Below are positions 38,801 to 49,527 of a stretch of DNA of 64,000 nt, in pieces. The stretch lies in the NCBI GenBank assembly GCA_028829895.1, contig CM054182.1, forward strand, positions 84,996,046 to 85,060,045, in the 5' to 3' direction. The DNA is from Sinotaia quadrata (lineage: Eukaryota > Mollusca > Gastropoda > Architaenioglossa > Viviparidae). How positions within the stretch are numbered: position 1 is the stretch's first letter; the number at the start of each line of letters is the position of its first letter. A program made the translations under genes and the position numbers. Under the pieces are notes generated by a model. It did no database searches and was not told the DNA's origin. It saw nothing but the letters and a program-made list of their open reading frames with translations.

Positions 38801-41800
38801 CTTTTAAAACAAAATGACATAAGGTGAACAGCTCAGGATCCAGTGCTCCAGACAAATAAGAAAATGTATAGTAGTAAAATTGAGAAATTTAGATAGGAAA
38901 AGGTATAGTAGTTGAAACAAACCTGGTAATGGTAGAAGCAACATGGAGGTCAACATGACCTAGCTTGTAAGGAGCCAACCCTTGAAAAAATTCAACTGTA
39001 AGATCTGTGACATGAAAAACCAAATTTGTTTTAAGATTTCTCAAAAATTTACAAGAAACTCACAGCAATAACCTACTACTCCCGCCCCTCAAAAAAAAAA
39101 TAGAAAAGAAAAGAAAAAATCAGCAATGCAATATCTAGTACTGTACTAGCTATCAATAAATACTAAATGCATACTGAAAATAAGTTATCTGTTCCAGAAT
39201 ACAAAAATAGGAACTTTTTAAAATGAAGGCTATATCAAACTAAATGTCTAATTAATCCTAATTTTTATGTCATTGATTTATATTTATAAGAATAAAAAAT
39301 CACACTGTGGTATCATTTAATGGCACAGTGCTAAGAATTCTCTTGAATTCTTTAAAAAGTGTTTATTTACAATACCACCTAATAGTAGATTTATTTACCT
39401 TTGGTAAGAAAGTTAAACATGCTATCTAATGTTTTATAGTGATGGAGATCATAATTTCTAATGAGAACACTGAAAACAATACAAGGCTGAATCAATAAAT
39501 ATGAGGTATTTTAAAAATTTACAACAAGGACATCATTTTCCAATATAGTCTCTTTGCTTGTCAATGCACTTGGTGCAGCATTGCTTAAACTTCTGTATGC
39601 CATCAGAAAAAATTCTTTTAGCTGATATGAGCCATTCATTCACTGCTTTCTGCACCTCTCCAACCATGGCACTTCTGTGAGAAGACTGGAGGCCCATTAT
39701 CTTGCACAGAATTGACAAAAGTTGGTTGCAGATGATTTCAAAGGCAGAACCATGACTAATTAGCATATGATTTACTTCATCAAAAGTCCCCATTCAGTTT
39801 CTGTTTGCCAGAACCATGGCAATGAACCAGTCAATGTTTTCATCAGTTAGACATGAATGGACACCCTAATCCAACCCGTCTATGTGTTTATGCTTGTACT
39901 ACCATTTAAACTTGTCAGTCCATTCATAGACATTGTGGCAAAACACTGTTCCCATACTGTACTAAAACCCTTGATGAATGTAGGTCCCTGGTACACCTGC
40001 AACCAATCTCCCTAGACCCAGATTACTGTTTTTCTTTTATGTATACAGCAAGCAGAATAGCTCAGTAAAATGAATGTCAACGACACAGGAACTGACCAAT
40101 CTGTGTCAAACCTCCATAACAGTGACAACAGAAACAACCATGTAAAAACATGAATGTGCAACACTGCAGTGCAGTCAACTAAAAAGAAATTAGAATGATG
40201 CTGAAGATAATTACCGAACCACATTCATACTAATAGCTAATATTTGTCCAGTTAGTCAACACATATAATTCTTGCATTCAATGAATTTAGCACTGCACAA
40301 ATTCCATATAAACTGCTAAAGAGATAATGTTGATACTATGAGTATGAACAAAGAAGAACCTCATTAGTTTTAAGAATGTGATGATGTCAGGCAATTTGTG
40401 ATGTCAGATGCCAAAAATATTAACAAGCCAACCTCGAAAATCTCACTCACAAACTTGCAATTTGCAAGTGGATAAATGTCATTTGTGGGCACAGAAATGA
40501 GTAGGCTACCATAGAGTGATATTTTTTTTCTAAGAAAATCATGGTTTTCTATCTACTTTTTAAAGAAAATAATTTAATTACTGGCAATCAATTTGACTAG
40601 TGTTTCAGGTTAGATTTGTGACTGATGAGAACATAGAATTAGAACAATAATGTACTTATAAGTCTTCAATGCATGCTATCTGTGGGTGACGTGCATTTTA
40701 GAGGCATATTGTCAACTGCACATCTGTACCAAAGTAAATCATCTGAAATCAGCTAAGTTCGGAATCAGAAGAGTTCATTCATCAGCAGCCATTATCCTGT
40801 CCCTGTCAGATATCAAATGTTGTGTGGTAGTTTCCATGAGCTTTGTTGCAGATTCATTCTTTTTCACTTTGTGTTTTTTTAAGTCTTTAGTGTCTAGTTT
40901 TATTTGTCAGCTACTTCTATAGCTGGTTAAAAAATCTACATAATTAAAACTTTCAACTTCAATGAGTCACAATGAAGCAGTCAAATATATTTTTGTTTTT
41001 TTAAAAAAGTGTCAATGAAACCAATGGCATGAATCTACCACTGCCCAGGACATCACAGCAAATTGGTAAATCTGTAGAAGAGGATGAGTCTATTGTTACC
41101 AGGGGTGGAGTGGAAGTGTGTTGTGTTGAAAGTAACTCTTCAAATACAAATAAAAATAACAATAGTAACTGATTTATAGGAAAGGAAATTTAACAAAATG
41201 AAAACTACAATTACATTTAAAAAAGTAATAACAGTTAACACTGAAGTATTTCTTATTATTATGACAAAGAAGTTCTTTTTTTACCTGAACCTATTATTAT
41301 GTATTCAATGTTAACAGTTTTTATGCTTTAAAAAGTAATAAAACCGAAGTATATCATGACAAAATGACAAAGACAAATATAAAATCAGTTCTTTTTGTTT
41401 ACATGAACCTATTATTATATATTTGATGTTAACAGTTGTTGCTGTCCTTGCCCTTCTTCCCCCCACTCCTACCCCCATTTTTGGCATACTTTCGATAGCG
41501 AGTTTTCATAACAAATTGTGTGCTATTCATGGCTATAATTTTTTAGGTTTGCTAACAAGTACTCTTTTGCAAAGATATAATACATTTATTTATTATGCAT
41601 ATGTAATTTGTAAGTAACTTCAATTGACATTTAATCCAAATCAGTTTATCCTGAAAATATAATGTCAGTGATGACAAATCAGTCACAGTAATTGTAATTT
41701 GAGATGCCAGTCATTAATGTGTTATATATATCATATATACATAATGAAAACTGAACAGCTTTGCAAGACCAAGATGTTAAAGTGTTTATTACAAACAACA

Positions 41801-42904
41801 AAGTAAATCATTAAAACTATATAAATGAGATAAATAAAAGAGCTGAAATAAAATACATACAGTTTGACAAATACAGCTGCTCCTTCACAAGAACTCATGA
41901 TATTTATCATTAAAAGAGATAAACAAAAGATAATGAAAGAGTACATTTATCATTATAAGCAATAAAAAAAACAACCCCCCAAATTTAATAATATAGCTTA
42001 TTAATTTACAAGTACATATTACTAGAGCAACAAAGTGCATTATTATAATTAATGATATTTAAAAAAACTACAATCTCTAATCAAGAGTATAAAAAAGTAT
42101 ATATTTATTTTGTACAGTATATTAAATGCTTTTTTTTAGCATAATGTTTAGATTTTAACTCTTACAAATGGTGAGTCCAGACTTAAAATTAAATGACACA
42201 TTAAGGCAATCCAAAAAAAAAGGTTATTCCATTTTTGTTTTGTAGCAATTTAATTGCATTTCATTCATTACTTTACTGTAAATTATCTTTAATTTTTTCA
42301 TGAGCAGACTTTATTTTAATATGAATAGGTAAAAAAGAAAAATCACGGGGCAGTTAAACTTTTTTACATTATGGGTTTGGTCTGCAGGTTTGTATTATAC
42401 TCAAGTAACACTAACAGCACTAATCAATACAGCAAGAGGCAGTAATGTGGTCTTTGTAGTGAGATGTAACAGCATAGAAAATGAAGTTCAAAGTTATTTT
42501 ATTTATAGTTTGTCTTTAGGATTCTCAACCAGTCAAAAATGTTAAAGAATAAAATATTTGATGGAAATTTCAAATTCTGTAATTTTTTGCCTATCATCTG
42601 TACTACTAGTAACATAACTCCATAATAATTATAGCAAATCTATAAGGGTGAACAGACCTGTTTGATCTTAACTTTCTAACCATTGTACATTTACTTTCTT
42701 AACATCGATATTACTATTAGGAACTGACTGACAGCTCCATTGCTTGAACATTCTGATGAAAATAACAGATTCAATGAAAATCTATTGAAAAGATAAAATA
42801 ACATGTAAATAATTACCAGTGAGAGCCATTGGGGCATGTTCTGGCTCAAGGTCTCCACAATATAGAGTCTTCCGCCATTTTTCTCGAAAGTTTGAATCCA
42901 TGAT
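29802..42904 (-). CDS. CNPPD1: CNPPD1, cyclin Pas1/PHO80 domain-containing protein 1 (complete coding region, seven exons)
   Basis: Cyclin-box protein of unclear cell function, predicted to be membrane-bound. Exons in transcript order: 42904-42817 (ATG at 42901), 39004-38923, 37147-37027, 34805-34677, 33033-32972, 32231-32114, 30725-29802 (TAA). They join in phase to 506 codons. Signature segments in family order: KWRKTLYCG, DLTVEFFQGLAP, SVSPSSMAMSMMYAKRL, DHVKKMSSSDLFFISM, ASKYLYDEGVDEEVFNGEW, EFLNAMDWELF, KRGWFTYTDFCLLW, then a hydrophobic stretch (about residues 200-243, VLLVSSAAYFFAA onward) and a Ser/Glu-rich tail. The tail makes the protein longer than the roughly 410 aa of human CNPPD1. 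Introns after exons 4 and 5 both begin with GC (gcaagg, gcaagc) and have no usable GT alternative. ATC precedes the ATG after the acceptor, so the first exon is non-coding, probably ending at the GTGAGT donor at 43940. It is divergent from DIP2. Confidence 0.92.
32790..32950. repeat. Dispersed repeat copy A (CNPPD1 intron)
   Basis: It shares an ordered set of blocks with 42505-42690: TTTGTCT then RGGRTTCTCAA, TTTCTGTAATTTT then CCTATCATCT, then AAGGGT then CAGRCCT/CAGGTCT. Both copies are on the plus strand inside CNPPD1 introns. It is probably an old interspersed element; no terminal repeats were found. Confidence 0.5.
33295..33545. repeat. Minisatellite, about 40-bp unit
   Basis: Six or so copies of ATCCTATAAGGAACAGTCCT, ACTGTCTAAAAAA, with variable A tracts, in the intron between CNPPD1 exons 4 and 5. 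Confidence 0.88.
33620..33805. repeat. 70-bp tandem repeat, about 2.7 copies
   Basis: CTGTCAGAACATTTTATATT, TGCAATTTGTCAAATAAATG, TGTTATTAACTAGTGCTC recurs at 33631, 33701 and 33771, an exact 70-base step, in the same CNPPD1 intron as the preceding array. Confidence 0.92.
36380..36745. repeat. Minisatellite, about 57-bp unit
   Basis: Six to seven copies of TTATAGCTAAGAAACATTAG, GCTCTCAACMTTTCTGATTC, ACTAATTACAATGGAAA lie in the intron just downstream of CNPPD1 exon 3. Confidence 0.9.
39533..39955 (-). pseudogene. Mariner-type transposase relic with internal deletion
   Basis: Three conserved pieces of a mariner transposase occur in order on the minus strand: FCHNVYEWTDKFKW (about 39950-39905, stop), LTDENIDWFIAMVLANRN (about 39865-39800, stop), and GTFDEVNHMLISHGSAFEII fused after a short unrelated stretch to EVQKAVNEWL, IFSDGIQKF, TKCIDKQRDYI. 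The last piece is the C-terminal end of the protein. The DD34D catalytic core between ISHGSA and the C terminus is gone, so the copy cannot be active. It sits in the first coding intron of CNPPD1. TIRs could not be paired. Confidence 0.78.
42505..42690. repeat. Dispersed repeat copy B (CNPPD1 intron)
   Basis: Partner of 32790-32950: the same blocks in the same order, with the middle part diverged. See copy A. Confidence 0.5.
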
Positions 42905-43934
42905 CTGAATACAAATTACAATTATTATAGAATTAAATATTTTAAACAATATATATTATATATTTCTCTCCCTCATTAAGCTGCTTCCCAGTTAGATTAG
43001 AATGGCAACAAAAATTACAGATATAGATATATCTTAATTTTAATTACAACTGTATCCTTGTTCATTTAATATTGCATTTGCAGAGCCCTTCAATTGTTCA
43101 AATGAATCAGGTTTACTGTTTGCACAATACTGTTATTTTATGACACTGAGTAAATTCTTAAATTGTCAAAGGTTAATATGAAACTTTGGTTGGGCCTTTC
43201 TGATCAGTAGGATTTTCATGCAGTGACACATCTATTTATAAATTCAATATAACTAAGAGTAAGAAACAATTATTGAGTTAAAATTAGGCAAAAATGACTT
43301 CAGATTAATGTAAATGTAAAATGTAAATGCTCAAGTTAAAAGACCAAAATAATTTTATTATATAAAACATTAAAAGTTAAAACAATAAGAGCTTAAATTG
43401 TGTTCACCCGACATATCAATTATCATGCATACAATTTTGTTTTTGCTGTGGTTCATCTTGTTATATCCTAGTATTCCTACACCCACACCTAATCTTGCCA
43501 GTATTACATATTATCTGCTGTAGTGGTAATACTAAAGGTGAATTAGGGAACAAAAAGTATGTGATACACATCTTTTGTGCTAGAGTGCATTTTGTAGTAG
43601 CCTAATCTTATAAAGTTATATTAAGTTATAATAAAATGAACCGCTGTGCGTAAGCTTATACTAATTACTATCTATACAGACTTTAGCCTATATCCTGCTC
43701 AAGTCAGTCTAATTCCAAGTGATTTGTTTGAAAACTGGAAAATTAATAAATATAATTAAACGGATGTTGTTAAATAAGCCTTATGCCATATACTACTATT
43801 ATTTAATATTTATACAATTATAAGTAATTGTACTTTTACTTTAGAATTTATAAATGGTTTCCTTGACTGAGTATTGATTTAATGATTGGTCATAGGAATA
43901 ATTGACTAATACAATTGCTATAACTTAGAGCTTT

Positions 43935-44180
43935 ACTCACCGGTTAAAAAAAAAATGGCAGAATTATCTTCGTGATCAGTTTAAATAAGAAATAATTGTC
44001 AGAGTAAATAATTTTTTCTATCTAACAATCATGCCCACCAACCTCCATGATCCTGTCTCGAAGATTCTCGCGAGACTTAGGTGTGGTGTTACTTTCATAC
44101 TCAATATGGCGACAGCTACTCGATGGTTCATCATGTAATATCCTTTAAAGTTTTAATTCTTTTCATACAAGTTAAGCACC
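43935..44180. promoter_or_regulatory. Divergent CNPPD1 / DIP2 promoter region with TCTCGCGAGA
   Basis: The 10-base palindrome TCTCGCGAGA at 44066-44075 is the known housekeeping CGCG element bound by BANP in vertebrates and common in TATA-less, often bidirectional promoters. DIP2 starts at 44181 on the plus strand. On the minus strand a strong donor, CCG then GTGAGT, lies at 43941/43940 and probably ends the non-coding first exon of CNPPD1. A YY1-like ATGGCG lies at 44106. CpGs cluster here, in contrast with the flanks. Transcription start sites are inferred. Confidence 0.7.
44106..44138 (+). promoter_or_regulatory. Upstream ORF in the DIP2 5' leader
   Basis: A ten-codon frame ATG GCG ACA ... 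ATG TAA ends 42 bases before the DIP2 ATG. It matters only if transcription starts upstream of 44106. Confidence 0.35.
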
Positions 44181-47100
44181 ATGGCTGACATTGAACTAGA
44201 CATTACAAATCTACCAGAAGATGTCAGAGAAAAACTTGCTGAGCTTGACCTCGAGCTTTCTGAAGGTAAGTCATCTCAAATGTCTTCAACTCGCTGTCAT
44301 TTTCATATAATTATCCCGATAAGTGCTTGTTTAGTCCCTCATTTCACAATCATTGTTTAAAATACATACAAAAAACTCCCGGATTATTTTGCTTTGTATG
44401 GTTGATTTTAAATAAACATGCTTATTCTCAAATCCAGTGAGTTGACTTGAGCACAACAACAACAACAAAAAATGCTGATTATAGGGAAATAGTAACATTA
44501 ACTTAAAATATTTCTGTATACACTACTGCAAAGTGTAGTATTACTATTAGTAGTAAGTGCTATTTTGTGTACACAGTTATTAAATAAGACAGTAAACTTG
44601 CTTGCAATCTAGAGGGTACGAGGGCATGTATTATTACTATTATTATTACTATTAGTAGTATTACTGTATTAGTTTGCTAGAATGACATCAGCTCGCGTAT
44701 TACTATTAAAAGTTCAGTGCATTATAAATTAATTTATACTATAGTATACTGTCGTGACAGTGTAAATTGTAACTGCTGTTTCTTGTTTTGTTAATTATAA
44801 CTTAATTTAACAACCCCATATTATTTTTTATATACATTTCTAATGATAAATGTTTAACTTAATTTAAATTATTACTCTTATTGATTAACATGTATATTGG
44901 TGCCTGGTACTTAGTGTCATACTCATACTGCTGAAGTTGATAGTTTAACTTATTAATATTTCTGCTTTTAATTTTACTGGTTTCAATGTTTGTTTTACTG
45001 TTAGTACACTTAATACAATACACATACTACTATTTTTACAATCAGGACTAGCTTGCATGTATTATAATATATGGCTGTATACATATACAGTATAGTACCA
45101 ACCATACATATTCATAGCACATATACACATTGTACTGTACTTGCAGTATATATTTTTCAGCATTGTTTTATTTTTATTTCTATAAATGCTTATTAATATT
45201 GTATAACTATAACTGTATAAGCCACTTCTATTAGTAATGAATTTAATTTTACTTAAGTTAAAGCAAACAACTAATGTAACATTCTGTAAAGAAATTTATT
45301 TTATGAGAACTATATTTTTTTATAAATCACATATGATGCAAAGCATTAAGATTATTTAATCCTTTTGTAATTTAGTTTGTAGTTTAGAAAAATAATCCTG
45401 AAAATTTTTTAATCTATTTTGGCAAGAGTTTAAGCAGGAAATTTTGTGTTGCCTGTCATTCATGTTTATTATATTTATACTAGTGGGATGGGAATCATTT
45501 GAAGGTTGTAATGTAAACAGTGCATAATAATTGTTTAGATTTAAAAAGAAAGAAACAATAATGGTTGAAATAGAAAAAAGTTTACTTTTCTTTTATATTA
45601 ATGTAAAGTCTGCTTGTTGAAATAGAGTAAAATATTACTAATAAAGACCTAGGAGGAATCAATACATGATCACTGGCTGGCTGACAATTACTTTATTTGC
45701 AAATGTAAAATAAAAATTCCATTATTTAAAAAAGATTATTGTCAGTTAATTTTGTTGTAGATTTGTATTTGATGGGGTATTGAGTTGAAGTAAATGTTAG
45801 TAAGATCATTGAAACATGGCTACCATGACTAGAGCTTTCACTAAATAAAGTGAGAACTAATTTTTTTCCTTAGATTTATTATTATTTTCTTTTACAGTAA
45901 ATGATTACTTTTTTTTTTTTTTTAGTCTACATGTCACAAGACCCTTATTGAGAACTTCAAACTTTCTTTCAAAATACAGTGACTGCAAGATGTATCTGAC
46001 TTACTGTCTTCTGCATACAAACAAATGTTTGTTATCTTTAACATAAGCATTTCTATTGCTGTTCATCAATGTACATCATAGTATCAGTATACATTACTAG
46101 CATACTACCTACCATACTATAAAAATGGAAGTTCTTATTAAATGGTTATTAAAATTAGCCTAATAATTAGCATAACTTATTTTAATGCATGAAGCAATTT
46201 TATGAAAAGCACCATACTAGTTATCAAAGGAAAAAATACAGCTGAAATTACTATAGCATACTCATTCATAATACAGCTACATCAATTTTGCCTTTTATAT
46301 GTAATTGTAAATAAATTACTAATGCTAGTTCAGTAATTTTTTATTTAAGTATGGTTGTTGGACTAAAGCCAGGTTACTTGAATAATCCAGATTGTCTAAT
46401 TTTGTATGAATCATCACTGAGGATTTAAAAGACTGATTTTGAAAAGATCATTTGTATACTAAGTAAATATTTCAATTTTACTTCATCTCACATAAATTAT
46501 TGCTTGAGGTACTTAAATTAGTAATGTAAGCATGAAACAGGCTGAGTTACTTATATTCTCATAATATAAATCTTAAACATACAAGTCATTCTCATTCAAA
46601 ATTTCATGATCCTGTAATGTCAAAATATTAGTTACTAGTACTACTGGAATAGTGGAAACATAAGTAGTAATTCTGTAAGCATGATTTTTTGCCATCGATA
46701 AAAAGTGAAAACAATATTTCTACAGTACAAGTGGATTTAAATAGCTTTTGGAATGCAGTTTCTTTTTAAAGCTTTATAATGTATCATAATTTAATATATT
46801 ATATAATAATGTATCTGTTAAAAACTGTTGGAACACAACTGGAATTGAATATCTTCTTGAATTCAACTTTCTTCAGAATTCAAGTTTCCATAACTGTCAT
46901 ATGAATCTAACTTGTTAACTGTGTTAATATTCACTATTATATTATTAATTATAATTAATGCTAAAGCCGTCATCAAAAATATTTATGTATTGATTTTGTT
47001 AATTTAATCTGAGCTCCAGATTAGAATATTTACCTCTTCAGAAAAATATTGTAGTTTATGGCTGTATTATGCCTAGATGTTTTTATTTATAACTTTTGAT

Positions 47101-49487
47101 TTATGTGTTGAGCAGCTGATAAAAAACAAAATGGATAAATTCTTGGACTTCTGGTTCCACCAGATTAAGACTTACTGGAATAATTATTATTTTATTATTT
47201 TTACTTAGAATGTGATTTGGGGTAAGAATATTTGTCATATTGGACCTAATAATGTCTTATTTTGCTAATTAATATATGTACAACCACTCTTATTCACTCT
47301 ATTTGTTATCTTTTAATGTTATTATAGTTTAATAGATAATTATAATTCATAATTATGCAGATGGAATAAAAGAAAATAAGGTTTTAGTATAATTGAATGT
47401 TATAAAAATATTTTTAAAATATTTGTTTTAAACACCTATGGACACAATTTAATATCCAGCATAAATTGATTAGGTTCTAACCTATATTTTTATTATTAAC
47501 AATTAATCTATATTACTATTATTAGTTTTCTAAATTACATGTGTACAATGTAAGGACATAAAAGCATACCTTTGTTGTTGTTTTATTAAATTTTGTAGTA
47601 GTAGTGCTTTAAATAGAAAATGTTTGATTTTGCAAAGGGGTGATGAAAAATCTGCAATTAATTAGTTATTTGAAGTAATGTGACATTATTAAAATTCATA
47701 TGGTTATTTTTAATCAAGTTTTGAGCCACATATGACATAATTGGTAATGATAAACACAGAATCTATTAAATAGTTTGTTATATATATAGTTATTATAAAA
47801 ATATTGTATTATAGTTGTAGATTTTTATTGTACTAACAGTAATAGAGATGACCTTTATGTTTGACTATCATACTGCTGTTTCATTCATAAATAGTGGTAA
47901 TGAGTTATATCCGCATATTAGGAAGTGACATGTTGAATTGTCCATTGTGTTCAGAGAGATTTCTTTAAGCAATTCCCATGAGCAGCAGTTAAAATCATAT
48001 TATAAATCTATTGGAGGGGAAAGGTGTTTATGGGAAATAGCAATTCTGAGTATTCACATTCAGTGGAATTGAGTTAAATACTTGCCTGGCAAACAGTTGA
48101 CAAGATTCTTCCCACTCTTCTACTGAATGTTTGTATTCACTGGAGTGAGTGTGATATTCAATAATATTTTAAAGATTGTTTCTGGAACTGTAGAAAAGTG
48201 TGTTAGAGAGAGAGAGAGAGTTTATTGCAGTTTTGCTTCTATAGAATGAGAATGTTTGTATGGTAACAACTAAGACCATTTAATGATATACTGAAATAGA
48301 TATGTATTAATATATATTAAAAATTTATTTTCCTTATTGTCACCCTGGAACTAAACCCCAAATTATAATCTTTGATTTTACATGAAAATGCCCTCAGTAG
48401 AACTAGAACAAACTGTATAAAATAAAACAAAGAAAATAAACAATAATAAAGCAGCAATTTCAGATATTTAAATATCTGTACGAGGTTGGGAGTGACTCAT
48501 CATTAAGAATAAAAAAATATAAACTTCTAATATAATTATATAAAAATAAAGTTTGGAAATTGACTTGAGTGGAAAATATTGGAAAATGAATGGTCCTTAT
48601 ACAGCTGCATTTTCTTTAATGTCCATCCTCTCTAGCAAATGAAACATCAGTTTACTGTTGCAGTCTGTAACTTATCTCTAACTCTAAGGCTGACTGCATC
48701 CATAGGGATTTTAAGAATGCATTCTTATCTCTTGTGGAGAATGACAATTTCACTAATTAGTAATTTCTGTCAGTTTAACCATAAAGTTAATTTATATATA
48801 TATATAATCTTTCAACACATGCACTATATTTGTAAATCTTTGTTTAATGTTTTTTTTGCGAACTGTATTAGTAATAATGAGCACATTGATGAGTAATGTC
48901 ATTCATACTTTTTCATTTGGGCAGAATGAATATACATGTATATCTGAATGGAAAAATATCTCTTGAAAAAGGTGGTGTGCACAAATATGAGTAATACTAA
49001 TAAAAATAGTAGTATTTTACTACTAGTACAGTAGTAGTAATATTAATAGTGCATGTAGTACTAATATACTTAAATTTGTAATTCATTTACTGACCATTAA
49101 CCTTCTACTAATCCCAGTACTGCTTCTGATGAATAAAGAATGTGTGGTCATGCACTGAACGTCCGGCACAACTATATCATTTCTGTATCAGTGATGTTTA
49201 GCTTTACAAGCATAGTAAATTAGTAGTTTGTGCTACTTCTAGTACTTGTATCCGTGTGATAATTTTCCTTCTATTTCCATTTTCAGGTTATCATTCAGTT
49301 TGTATAGTACATAATACATGGCACTTTGGTAATATTATAATAAAATTGAGAAAATTACATTAGTATATTGTATATGGACAGCAACTTGAGATATTAACCT
49401 ACCATCTATTTTATTAAATGTTTCTTGGATGTTTCACAACATAATTAGCAAATACTTTAATTTATGTATCCTAATTATATAATATTT

Positions 49488-49527
<40 letters not shown>

